The notes under the pieces are model-generated. The model had not been told where the DNA came from and searched no databases. It saw only the letters and a program-made list of their open reading frames with translations. The position numbers and the translations under genes are program-made. From Annona cherimola (Eukaryota; Streptophyta; Magnoliopsida; Magnoliales; Annonaceae): a stretch of DNA of 64,000 nt. The stretch spans positions 40,658,012 to 40,722,011 of the forward strand of contig CM059971.1 in the NCBI GenBank assembly GCA_030490835.1. Reading direction: 5' to 3'. This document shows, piece after piece, positions 1 to 10,960 of the stretch (the stretch's first letter is position 1; each line of letters opens with the position of its first letter).

Positions 1-683
1 CACGATCCTCCAAATTCTAATGTACACAGACGGAGCATATCTTCGATAATTTGATTCACTCGCTCTGTTTGTCCATCTATTTGGGGATGAAAAGCTGTAC
101 TGAACTTCAGTTGGGTGCCTAAGGTTTCATGTAAACTTTTCTAAAATCTCGACGTAAACGTTGTGTCATGATCCGAAACAATGGACTTCGGCACTCCATG
201 GAGTCATACAATCTTTTTATAATATACTTTGGCTAGCCTTTCTGCTGTGTAAGTCCTTTTTATAGGTATGAAGTGAGCAACCTTAGATAGCCTATCTACT
301 ATTACCCATATGGAATCGTTTCCTGCTTGGGTCTTAGGTAATCCTTCGATAAAGTCCATTGTAATGTCATCCCACTTCCATTCAGGAATTTCCAAGGACT
401 GTTATTTTCCAAGCACTCTTTGGTGATCTGCTTTCACCCTTTGGCAAGTTAAACACTTAACCACGTATTCAGCGATCTCCCTTTTCATATTATTCCACTA
501 ATATGCTTTCTTGAGATCCTGATACATTTTAGTACTTCCTGGGTGAATGGAAAATGGCAAAAAATGGGCTTCTTTAAGGACCTGTTCCTTTAACTCAACT
601 ATATTAGGTATGCAAAGGCGGCCTTTATACCTATACATACCTTGTTCATCAATAGCAAATTCAGTAATCTCCTTTTTCTTCAT
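1..683 (-). pseudogene. E0 integrase (zinc-binding and catalytic core), broken and cut by the window edge
   Basis: Integrase inserts retrotransposon cDNA into the host genome. Reading on the minus strand from 683: an HHCC zinc-binding region (histidines in EAHFLPFSIHPG, cysteines in KCLTCQRVK), then the catalytic core. The acidic triad is visible: D in WDDITMDFIEG, D in the SIVSDHD stretch, E in DGQTERVN close to position 50. A tryptophan codon near 498 has become TAG and another stop lies near 203, so three reading-frame pieces remain. The C-terminal part is outside the window. It follows directly on RNase H, the Ty3/gypsy order. Confidence 0.88.
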
Positions 684-734
684 CTTCTCTACATGTGTAT
701 GTAGGTCTGCATCCTTCTGCTGTGCAGTCTTGAT

Positions 735-1526
735 CTATTCAAAGAGTGACGATTGTATGCATAGTTGTGATAATCTTATTTGAACTCCAGGTGGACATAC
801 AATCAGTTCTAGTTGTCTTATCTCTTGAAGCAATCCTTCCTCATTAGTGATAAGATGTGCTAAGCTGACATTTCTGCTCAATGCATCAGCTACCACGTTT
901 GCCTTACCTGGATGGTATAAAATTTCCAAATCGTAGTCCTTTAATAACTCGAGCCATCTCCTTTGTCTCATGTTCGACTCCTTCTAAGTGAAAATATATT
1001 TAAGGCTCTTGTTATCTGTATAGATCTCACATCTTGCACCATACAGGTAATGTCTCCATATTTTTAAGGTAAACACCACTGCTGTTAATTCTAAATCATG
1101 AATGGGGTAGCTTACCTCATTGGGCTTCAGCTGTCGCGATGCATAGGCTATCACTTTTCCTCTCTGCATTAGTACACATCTCAATCCCTTCCTTGAAGCG
1201 TCACTGTAAACCACAAACCCTTCATTTCCTTCTAGTAGGGTTAGGATGGGTGCTTTTACCAATCGTTGCTTCAATTCTTGAAAACTGCGCTCGCATTCTT
1301 CAGACCATACATACCTGACTCCTTTATAAGTCAACCTTGTTAATGGGGCTGACAATTGTAAAAATCCTTCAACAAATCTTCTATAGTAGCCGGTCAACCC
1401 TAAAAAACTTCGGATTTCTGTAATGGTCGTTGGCCTTGGCGATTTCAACACTGCCTCAATCTTTTGAGGATCAACCTGATTACCTCTTTCTGATATTATA
1501 TGCCTAAGAAATCCTATTTGTTTCAA
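735..1526 (-). pseudogene. E0 RT connection region and RNase H, broken
   Basis: RNase H degrades the RNA strand of the RNA-DNA hybrid during reverse transcription. The piece starts with the RT thumb/connection region ([11 protein letters not shown]) and continues into RNase H. Acidic residues are seen in [21 protein letters not shown] and YTDNKSL, and the domain ends with the usual HPGKANVVADALSRN. An in-frame TAG near 981 splits it, and a TAG (former Trp) at the 1526/1527 border separates it from the RT. Both fit C-to-T or G-to-A decay. It was one polyprotein with the RT before decay. Confidence 0.9.
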
Positions 1527-1886
1527 CTAGAATTTACATTTCTTCAACTTGGCATATAATTTTTCTTTTCTCAATCTTTCCAAAACCCTTCGTAAATGAT
1601 TTTCATGTTCTTTCCCCATTTTCGAGTAAATCAGGACATCATCAATAAATAAAACCACAAATTGATCGAGATAGTCCCGAAAAACCCTATTCATCACATC
1701 CATGAACACAGCAGGGGCATTAGTAAGTTCGAAAGGCATTACCAAAAACTCATAATGTCCGTACCTGGTTCGAAAAGCCGTCTTATGAACATCGGTAGGA
1801 CTTATTCTCAATTGATGGTACCTTGACTGTAAATCAATTTTGGAGAAAGTTGTGGCTCCTTGTAATTGGTCGAATAAATCATCGAT
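1527..1886 (-). pseudogene. E0 reverse transcriptase, C-terminal (palm) part
   Basis: From 1886 downwards the frame reads [19 protein letters not shown], the usual RT palm start with its catalytic Asp, then [20 protein letters not shown] and the active-site [10 protein letters not shown], which holds the two catalytic aspartates. It ends at KLKKCKF followed by TAG. The open frame continues up to 2027, but those extra codons belong to the inserted S1 LTR, not to RT. The missing N-terminal half lies at 6979-7282, across S1. One conserved Gly of the MPFGLTNAP motif is Glu here. Confidence 0.92.
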
Positions 1887-2529
1887 TGTGGCGCCCCGAA
1901 CCGGGGTGCCTAGAAGCCTTACTCCAGGATCTTTATCGATTGGTAAACGTGACTCAGGATTGTTGCCCTGATCACACGGCGGGATTATTATTTGGATCTC
2001 GTCCAAATTTTTTTTTCTTTCATTCATTTTCTTTCATCACATAACAAACACTTGTCATCAATTTTACACATGTTACACGTAGTATCTCATCACATAACAT
2101 CATGTCATCATATATGAACATATTCTTGACATCAATTTCACATATATTTATTCATATCATAATAACTGACTTATCTATATCACAAGTTTTTTCAATCTAA
2201 ACATTTCATACATACATAATTTGAAAATTCTACATAATCATTCATACCACATACAGACCAGCTTGTTGAAAAATTTTCTTCATACTTTCTTCCTTTCCTG
2301 CGGGGCCTGTGCTGTACCTGTCTATGGTTAGGGAAAACAAAACATGAGTCGAAACTCAATAAGCAAGCATTTTTTTTATTTTAAATGCATTTCTCACCTT
2401 TCAATAGTGGATGCTTAACAAGCATTCGACTAGCAATTGGAGGAAACCTTTTCATAAATATCTTTCATAAAAATTTCATAATCCCAATTCATGGCAAACA
2501 TATGCTTGTAAAACTTGACATATAAATTC

Positions 2530-3629
2530 TTTTTCCATAGACATATTTATGTTCTAAAATATTTTTCATCGAAGCTCCTTTTTCACAAGACATTCTCATG
2601 TCCTAAAATACTTTTCATAAAACCCTTTTTAAGCATATGCAACATGCAATACGTCTCTGTCCATCTGGTAGGTGACACTTATCAAGTGATCATCTTTCCT
2701 TAGGAGAGAAATCCTTCTAGGTGATAGCCCACGAGCCAGGTGGCTATCCGTATCCATCTCCCATTTCAAGGAGGGCGCCGCCGGCATTTAGCCTTATTCA
2801 AGTGACTCGACCTATGCAAAGGGGGCCTAATTTGCAATTGCGTCCGGCTTGCATATCCTTTACAGTAGACCTAGTACATAATCCTTGTGCACACGTTTCC
2901 TTCACATTTACGTGCTAGCATGATTTTATAAAAACCACAGACCATAGTCTGTGTTCCTTTTCTAAAAACTTGATGCTATCATGCTTTTATAAAATACTAC
3001 AGACCTCAGCCTGTATTTCTTTCAAATCTTGGAAATTGGGCTTAACCCATGTTAACGAGTTCTATACCCAAAACGTTTTGTAAGGATAGCCAACCTTAAA
3101 ACATTTATATTTCATAAATCATTTGAAGTATTCAAGGAAAATATTTGAAATAACAATATTTTCTAACTGTTTTGTAAATAATTTTTGAATGATAAAACGT
3201 CTTTAAAAATATTTGAAACCAAAAGATTTTTCTTACAAATGCTTTTCCCATTTATGGGTTTTTATGATCAAAGGACATACAAGTTTAGGCTTTCATCTAA
3301 TATCATATACTTTTGTCTTCATTTCTATATGTGATAAACTTGTATAATCCTTTGAACAATACTCAAATCATTTTTCAAATTAAATTATCATGTTGGCCTT
3401 CCTTAAATCCTTCTCGAACAATAGATTTTGGAAACTCCAAAATAATTCAATATCTAGAGAACCTTTGAAACATATCATTAAAATACTTCAAAACCTTGTA
3501 ATAAAACTATTCTAAAATATTTATTTTCAAATATCATTTTAAAATATCATTTTCCTTTCAACACAACCTTTTCAACATTTGCATTTCCATATTTTTCAAT
3601 ATTAAAAGGATTTGCTTCTAATGAAGCAA
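2530..3629. repeat. Hairpin motifs in S1
   Basis: Short inverted repeats include GACAT..ATGTC (near 2590), CACTT-ATC-AAGTG (2675-2687), GATAGCC...GGCTATC (2723-2748), AGAC..GTCT around 2939-2955, and TTGCTTC-TAAT-GAAGCAA (3612-3629). The CACTT and TTGCTTC stems recur at the matching place in L, with different loop bases. Confidence 0.7.
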
Positions 3630-4217
3630 TTTCCGAAACAATTTAAGATTGCAAAGTAAAGTCGTATAAAATTATATTTTCAAAGGGTTGCTTGCTTACC
3701 TGCGTAGTCAACTTGTATCTTTCACTTGTACCCATTTCTTTTCCTATACAAATGAAAAGAACCACTTTTCTCATATAGACATAATATTCCATGCTTGCGC
3801 ATTTCTATTATTAAATTTGAATTCATCTTAGGGTTTCTAACCCATGCATATGTCATAATCACTTTATTTTCCTTTATAACTCTCATAAAGGTTAATTTGG
3901 TCTCTATTTTCACATATGAATTTTTATCCCAAAAATCTTTAAAAATTCCATTTATACATCCTTATAAATATCAATCTTATTTCTGCCCAAATCACTTTGT
4001 TTACTATTTATGATTATTGTTCATGATCATTGTTCCTAATTACTGTTCACGCGGGTTATTGTTCACAACGTGTTTGGCACTGTTCATGGGTTTCAAAATT
4101 TGCATTTTTTTAAAATAAAAAAATATCATGACATAACTCTTGTTTAGTACATCATGAGATAATTCATGCATTTTGAATTAATCATGATTATCTGGGCTAA
4201 ATAAATCATTTTAGCCA

Positions 4218-4239
4218 CTTATACACATATGTGTATAAG
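4218..4239. repeat. 22-bp perfect palindrome in S1
   Basis: The sequence, centred on ACACATATGTGT, equals its own reverse complement over 22 bases, ending in CTTAT/ATAAG on the two sides. It lies in AT-rich LTR DNA with no gene. It belongs to the general hairpin-rich character of this LTR family. Confidence 0.85.
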
Positions 4240-6978
4240 GTTCCATAATTCATGTTTTAAGCATAAATTTGACTTAAAAAAATTCTTTTAATTCTTATAA
4301 TATATTACATAACATACCATGATCAACTTAATCATAATTATCATTTAAAATTTCTGAAACTTATTATTAAATTCCAAAACAGCCCTTCTCTTTTCACTAT
4401 ATTCCATCTTTTTATTTATCTATTAATTCCATATACATATAATAGCATTAATTTGCTATCCCTAATCCTTTATTACACTCTTTTCTAACATATATATTAA
4501 TTTGGATCACTTTCACTTAGTTTTCATATTTATTTTTGATTATTTCTCAAACTGTCCACATTTGCTGAAATCAGGTGTACTGATTTATCTAAATATCTAT
4601 TTATAATAAAATCAAGGTATTTAACTGTGAAATTTCTTTCATACATCAATAAATACATGAATTAACCCTCATAAAAATTTCAGAAATAAATATGAACATT
4701 ATATATTTATTTTGACATTTTCACTGTGCTGGACAGTGTTGTAAAATTAGGAACAGCCCTAATCACGTTATTTTTAAACCATACTTATGTCATCCAAAAG
4801 TAATATTTAATTTTTTTTGTGTGATAATAATAATATCTTGTACATATCAAAATTTCATATTAAAAATCCATCTGAAAAAAATTATTAAAAATCATTTACT
4901 ATAGCTGATCCTGTCACCCGTTTTACCCTATTTAAGTTAATTTTCTCGGATTTTTAATTTGTAACCTGATTAATATTTTAAGCTAAAAATTTTGCCGTTC
5001 CTTAATGATAATATAATAAGCTTATACGTAAAGTTTCATTGCTAAAATCCTTCGTTTACCATCTCATTCATATTTTGGTTTCTAACATCACATAACCTCC
5101 ATATTTGAAGCAATAAATCAAGATTAACTTAGACTTATCAAATTAATCATGAAAATATCCCTAAATTAGTTTAACGCTGAATTAGTTTAATGAAATTAAT
5201 CCTTACCCATCTTTTCATTATTCATAAATCATATTTTAAGCATGATTATAAAAATCTGTTTGGAAATTTACGTTCAACATGGATATAAATACTAAAATTT
5301 ATGAATTTCAGAAATACAAAATCTGTATATGCATTAACGTCCAGCAGCATCTCATTTGCACCTTTTTGATCGTCCATGTATTTTATATAAAAAAATTTGA
5401 AATGCTTAAACGAGCAGCATTTCCAGAATGAGAAAATGAAATTAAAAAAAATGTACCTGAATGAATGAGTACGTCTGAGTGCTGCTGCTGCTCTACACCT
5501 ATTTGCCCATTGCTTTCAGCAAGATGTCCAGCGTTGCCATTGCCCTTTTATACTTTACATACATCGGTTTACCATGGTTAAATTTCATTAACCCAGCTCA
5601 CCGCTTAATATTATCACAACGGTCGGTTTTTTATAACTCCGGCAATTAAATAAATACAGCTGCCCCTCTTACGTGTTTCTTTTATAATTTATTTATTTAT
5701 TTATTTAATGTCCATGCACAGTCCACTTCTTGCTGCCAGCGACTTCTTCTCTTTTTCTTTTTCTTTTTTTTTTAAATGATAAATTCCACCATTAACAAAT
5801 TAAATCATAACTGCCTACATACACACTTATATATTATGAAACTTTTTCTTATTAATATATATACGATTTCTCACAAAATGTACCTTTCGGAATTTTGAAA
5901 AAAATTTCTATTTTATTTTAATTAACTAATTCATATTTGGATAAAAAATCTCATTTTAAAATTTTGAAAACATGTTTTCCAAAATTTCATTTCTTCATTA
6001 AATGGGGCATATTAAAATAGGCTTACCCATAAAATTTCACCTCAATTGGAGCGAAGTACATATTTTAACTTAATTAAAATCATATTTGTCATAAAATTTC
6101 ATTTTAAAAACTTGTAGACATGTTTTTCAAAATTTAATCCATTCATTATGTTGGGTATATTAAAATAGGCTTGCTCCAAAAGTTTCATCTCAAATGGCCT
6201 TATATGCATTAAGATATTAATTAACTAAGTAATTATATATATATAAAACAAATATCAACGTATATACATCTGTATATAAGTTTATGCCTTTGGCATGTTT
6301 TCTGATGCACTCAAGTTAGGTAATTTAGTCAACTACTTTTCATAATCTGATTTGTCTATATTAGAGAGCACATAATTTAGTACTTTCTATTAAATTCTCT
6401 TGTCCATCCGAGTTATACATGCTTAGATCTAATGAAAATAATAAGGATGAATATAAGCCCTTAGTTAAGACCCTAATTGGCCAAAAATTTTTATTTATTT
6501 TTATTTTTCCATAAGGTCCGTAAATTTAAACAGTTTCAATTTGTATAATTTAGAATTTTAAAATTCCTTTCTGAAAAATTAGTAAAAAATTATTTTCATA
6601 TTTAATATTTATGAAATCATAAATTACCCTCCATTTTCTTATAAATCTCAAAAGTAACTTTTGTAAATTCCAATGAAGTCCCCTTTTCGTCTCTACTACC
6701 ATTTTGTCCTTTTATGGGAAGCTTCCTTTTTTGTTTTTTATGATTAAGTTAATCCAGAGTGATTAACTTATTACTTTATTTTAACCACATAGTTACTATT
6801 CACGTTTCAGTATTCACGTTTACTATTCATTTGAAATTATATTTCATAATAAATTATTCGATCCTTCAATTCCATATATTACGAAAATCATATATTTATT
6901 TCATATAAAAGTCAATACATTACCTAGGGTTCATGACCTTAGGATTTCATACATGATCATAAAATTTGGAGTTCCACA

Positions 6979-7292
6979 TCGATCCTGACCAATGGATACT
7001 TGTGTTTTACTGTGACTTTATTTAGCTCCCTATAATCAATACATAGTCTCAAATCCTTACAAATAATACTGGAGCTCCCCAAGGTGACACACTTGGTCTG
7101 ATGAAACCCTTATCCAACAGCGCTTGTATTTGGGTCCTTAATTCATTCATTTCGGCAGGTGCCATTCTGTATGGAGTTTTAGATATTGAGGCTGTACCCA
7201 GCATAATATCAATAGTTATATCCATTTCCCTCTGTGGAGGCAATGTGGTTAATTCTTTTTGAAACACAAATTCCCCAACCACCGGAATTTGG
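6979..7292 (-). pseudogene. E0 reverse transcriptase, N-terminal part
   Basis: From 7282 downwards: [20 protein letters not shown], then [20 protein letters not shown], then [17 protein letters not shown], the standard Ty3/gypsy RT entry. After GAPVLFV a short deletion and frameshift have removed most of the expected lysine-rich turn. The next frame gives [20 protein letters not shown] down to the S1 insertion site. The frame resumes at 1886 beyond S1. It is immediately preceded by the protease remnant in the same polyprotein. Confidence 0.88.
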
Positions 7293-7605
7293 TTAATTTT
7301 CTTCCTCCATGCCTTTTTCTACATTAACTAACACCAAATATGCTTGGCATTTTTGCTGGATCATCCTGATTGCTTTCATCGATGATATCAATATGTTTGA
7401 ATTTTGGAGCTGCCTTAGCTTCCCAATAGCTATCTCTTTTCCTGAAGTTGCTTCAAATTGCACCTTTTTGTTTTTGCAATCTATAGTAGCTCTCCATTGA
7501 CTTAGCCAATCCATACCCAGTATCACATTGAATTCAATCATAGGCAGTAGGATCAAATCAGCTTCTAGAATCAACGATCCTATCCTAATTGGCCATGCTT
7601 TGCAT
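7293..7605 (-). pseudogene. E0 aspartic protease, C-terminal half
   Basis: It reads LEADLILLPMIEFNVILGMDWLSQWRATIDC, the typical second half of a Ty3/gypsy pepsin-like protease, with the ILGMDWL motif. The N-terminal half with the catalytic DSGA is at 28314-28542. The two halves were separated by E1: joining across TSD TGCAT restores a continuous frame. Protease releases mature gag and pol proteins. It is part of a dead polyprotein. Confidence 0.85.
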
Positions 7606-9115
7606 GACCTATTTTAGACTATTTTTGTGTGTTAGTCCAAGAGATTAGGTTTAGTTTGCATCCATTTAGCTAAATTTTCACTCACTTTGTATTTTAGGAA
7701 CATTATGTAGTTTTTATGCATTTTTAGTATAAATTAGTCATTTTTAGTTTATTTATTTAGTTTCATTCATTTTTACAAGAAGGACGGAGAATTACAGGCA
7801 CGTGAGCGAGTTGAAGGATGAACAGAGCCAAGTGAAGAAGCAGGTAGGCTAGTGCCCAGGCGCCACCTTACATGCCTAGCTGGAAGTTCGAACACCTCAC
7901 ACAACATATTGCATCCAGGGAGTTAGCGCCTGGGCGCCAGCTAGGGGCACTTAGGAGCCAAGGCATCAATCTGCAGAACATCCAGAATGGTTTCTACTTC
8001 ACACAACACAGAGAGTTGGCGCGTAGGCCCCAATACGCATCCGTACGTGTGGATTTCCGTACGTGTGCTGCGCAAACCACTCGATATAAATAGAAACCTA
8101 GGGCTACATGCAAGGGAGTTCCGGAGGCCATAGAGCAGAGACCGAGAACGACAAGGGGAGGCGTGGAGAGAGCCGCTAGAGCAGCCATACAGAAAAGGAA
8201 AAGGACGTAGTTTCAGTAAAATCTGAAGAGGAGATCCGATCTTGTTGGTGGAAGCTTTCGGGATTTAGTTCTTCTCTTTCCTTTCTCTTTCCTTTCTTCT
8301 GTGCTCTTGGAGATGATTGTAACTCGATTTTAATGGGAATTGAAGTCATGTTAATGGACTAAACCTTCCTATGGTGGGAGATATGTAGGATTTGAACTCA
8401 TAACTTATGATATTTGGTTTTCTTATGCTTGAATTGATAAAACTATTGTGTTGTGACATGTGTTGCTTGAGATTACCCTTCTATATCATGCTTAATGCGT
8501 TTACAAGCTTTGCAACCTTGTGGATTGATCGAATATTCAGATTCATGCTTGGAAGAGTGAGATTTGAATAAGATCTATATATAAGGCATAGGTATTCTAA
8601 CTCGTGTTGTGTTAGATGTTAATATGGATAGGAATATACCTATTAACCTTGTGTAATGATGATTAGGTTATATGGTTATCAACCTTGTTTTACTTGTATG
8701 CATTGGAACATAGCACATAACTAAAACTTGGTTAGGTTTGTATGTGTTGGAAGACATATATGAATATGAATGAACCTAGATTAGTAATCTCTTGACAACT
8801 AACTTAAATGGAACAAAATGACATAGCTATGATTCAATGACTTCATATTCCCACCTATCTTAATCATCTCAAGGCAATCTCGGCAATATCCACCCTACCT
8901 TGGTCATTTACTGTTTTAATAGTTTAGTTTAATTCAGTTCTTTGATACAACTTCTCCTTCATTTTACCAATTCACTTAGACAATTAAGATTTAAGGTGCT
9001 AATTCGATTAACACAATCCTCGTGGGAATGATAATCTACTCACTCTTTATTACTTGATCGGCACGTATACTTGCGTTAAAACGAGCATTTTAATAGACAT
9101 ATACGTAGCTCGTCA
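7606..9115 (+). repeat. E1 5' LTR (terminal hairpin deleted)
   Basis: It aligns by eye over its length with 26807-28313, and ends GTAGCTCGTCA. The first ~28 bases present in the other E-family LTRs, a perfect hairpin, are absent: the sequence runs from TSD TGCAT straight into GACCTATTTTAG. No coding region is seen; it holds a TATA box and GGCGCC palindromes. Confidence 0.88.
7850..8093 (+). promoter_or_regulatory. E1 5' LTR promoter: GGCGCC palindrome cluster plus TATA box
   Basis: GATATAAATAG at 8083-8093 is a good plant TATA box, placed as in the three other complete E LTRs (27293, 34551, 39576). Upstream lie degenerate copies of the 16-bp palindrome TGGCGCCTAGGCGCCA (e.g. 7926-7941) and CGTACGTGTG repeats. 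Promoter function is inferred from position. The palindromes could be protein sites or just repeat structure. Confidence 0.6.
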
Positions 9116-9140
9116 AGTTTTTAGTGCCGATGCCGGGGAT
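9116..9140 (+). other. E1 primer-binding site, diverged
   Basis: Just after the LTR end comes TAGTGCCGATGCCGGGGAT. In E2 the same place reads TGGCACCGTTGCCGGGGAT. Both resemble TGGCGCCGTTGCCGGGGAT, which I recall as complementary to the 3' end of a plant tRNA-Arg and used by Ogre/Tat elements. Confidence 0.7.
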
Positions 9141-9272
9141 TGGTGCTTTAAACTTAGTACCTGACAATTTCAGTTGTCTTCTGTGAATGTGTATATATTA
9201 TACATAGCTTTTTCTTTTCTTTCTTCGCTTTTGATAAAATTTTATTTCAGGGGTCTTATATTACAATTTTCA

Positions 9273-10196
9273 ATGGCTTCAAATGCTTACCATTGGTCAA
9301 ATGCCGAATTTTCAACACCAAGCACAATGGGTTTCCATGAATATGACAATATATGGGCACCTCCAGCTCAATTTGCAGATTTTGACTATCAAATGCGGGA
9401 TCTGGACAATTTTTATTCATTCTACTGCGATTTGTGTGGAGGCGAGGGACATTTACTCAATCAATGCATGTATTACTCAGCATCTATAGGCTATCTTAAT
9501 CATTCAAGTGATGCGCAGGACAACTATGGAGACCCTCAATCAGATAATATGATGTTGATAGGATTTCAAGCATATCAAGCAGTGGAGCTATCACTACCTG
9601 AAAGCAACTCATCTTTGGAGGACATGTTCATGCAATTCATGACGAGCCAAATGGAATTTAACCTGAACATGCAAAAGTAGGTGGAGCAGTTGGCTACTAC
9701 AATCCAAAGTAGGCAACAAGAGTCTTGTTCAACTGATATTGAGGAGGACTCAAAGGAAACTGCGTTGAGTGAGCCCTGCGAAGTCACTACAAGGATCAAA
9801 GAAGATATATCCATTTGTGCAGCAGAACAATTTGCCCCTCAATTCGTGCTTGAACAATTGGCCGAGCCAATGGAAAGCCACGAAGTGGAAGAAGAAATTG
9901 ATGAAGAAATAGAGGTTGATATAGTGGAGAAAGTTAAAAATTATCATATCAACACGTTTCTAATTTGTCTTCCTAAAATTCAGGTGCAACATGACTTAGA
10001 TGGTCAATGCATAGCCTTGGAAAGCAACATCTTGAAGCCATCATTTATTCAAGACCCTGAAGAACAGCACTTCTATAGGCTCTATGAAATTCAAGAAAAG
10101 AGGCTAACTGATTTATTTGAAGAGGCTAAGAAGAGATCTGAACTTCCAGTGCACAATCCGCATGGAAGGAAGTTCGATAGAGCAGGAATTGGCTAA
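9273..10196 (+). pseudogene. E1 ORF1: gag-like zinc-knuckle protein, about 307 codons, one nonsense codon
   Basis: Starts at ATG 9273 (MASNAYHWSNAEFSTP), the start shared with E2; upstream codons are not conserved. Residues ~50-63 are CDLCGGEGHLLNQC, a perfect CX2CX4HX4C zinc knuckle, as in nucleocapsid proteins that bind template RNA. The rest is acidic, with a Glu/Asp-rich stretch around residues 205-225 (EEEIDEEIEVDIVEK) and end HGRKFDRAGIG. An in-frame TAG at 9678-9680 replaces a Gln codon. E2 has its own TAG two codons earlier, so the parent ORF was open. No capsid domain is recognised. Gag-like by zinc knuckle and position only. Confidence 0.75.
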
Positions 10197-10238
10197 TCAT
10201 AATGGGACGTCGGGCTGAAGACAATAAATTTAGCGCTG

Positions 10239-10256
10239 AATGGGAGGCAACCCATT
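10239..10256 (+). other. Conserved hairpin after ORF1 (E1)
   Basis: AATGGG-AGGCAA-CCCATT is a 6-bp stem with 6-nt loop, 43 bases after the ORF1 stop. E2 has AATGGG-AGGCAG-CCCATT at 36675-36692. I recall similar TGGGAGGCAACCCA words in other plant non-autonomous elements. Function unknown. Confidence 0.6.
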
Positions 10257-10960
10257 ACACATTTTTGATTTTTTATCCAAGAATAAAGCAGCTATCTCCC
10301 AAGGCAAGGAAGAACAGGATTATCATATGGACTTTCAATCCACTTTCAAGTTGATAAATGATGGAATCAAGGAGTTTCAAGTTTATATTATGTGGCGCCC
10401 CAAACTGAGACGTCACTTCCTTACCTCAAGACCTTATTGATTGGTAAATGTGAATCAGGATTGTTGCCCTGATCACGCGGCGGGTTCTTAATTGGAACTC
10501 GTCCAATTTTTTTTTCCAATTCATTCCTTTTATCTATCATCATTCATTTCATTCCACACTACATCTTTTATCATACAAACACCATTACGTCTGTAATAAA
10601 ATTTCATAATTCTTTCATAGCATTCATCATGCTTTTCTATAATAACATTTACGTTTCATACATACATCCATACAAGCATTGGATCACATAGAACTTATAA
10701 TTTTATATAAGTTTATATATACATTAACATACATTGAATCTTTAACCAGGCTTTCACATTCCATTTCTTATAGCCCACATGGCTACCATCATGTACCTTT
10801 CCTTTATTGCTTAAATTTGCATCCTCTTGAGTTTCCCGGTACCTGTCTAAGGTTTGGGAAAATAAAACGTGAGTGATAACTCAGTAAGCAAGAATTTTAT
10901 CATTAGGGAAAGACTTCCTTGAAAACCTTTTTCATAAACATCTTGAACACCTTTTTCCTG

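Larger units (their letters stand above)
1887..6978 (-). repeat. S1: solo LTR of the L family, 5.1 kb, inserted in E0 RT
   Basis: It starts TGTGGCGCCCCG and ends GAGTTCCACA. It is flanked by a perfect 5-bp TSD TCGAT (1882-1886 and 6979-6983), and the RT reading frame continues on both sides. The first ~120 bases match the LTR starts at 10391, 18847 and 48467 (shared word GGATTGTTGCCCTGATCAC). No internal region or second LTR is present, so it is a solo LTR left by LTR-LTR recombination. AT-rich, with no credible coding region: short open frames such as 3795-4013 have no family features. It contains diverged versions of the hairpins seen in L. Minus orientation is inferred from L. Confidence 0.85.

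Noticed and set aside
1887..2027. Extension of the RT open frame upstream of IDDLFDQ
   Set aside because: Those codons belong to the inserted S1 LTR. The true RT continues at 6979-7282.
3722..4013. Short open frames on both strands of S1, and similar ones in L (14126-14308, 14982-15488, 20482-20796) and S2 (52607-52906)
   Set aside because: No recognisable motif, not conserved as proteins between LTR copies, and located within LTRs.
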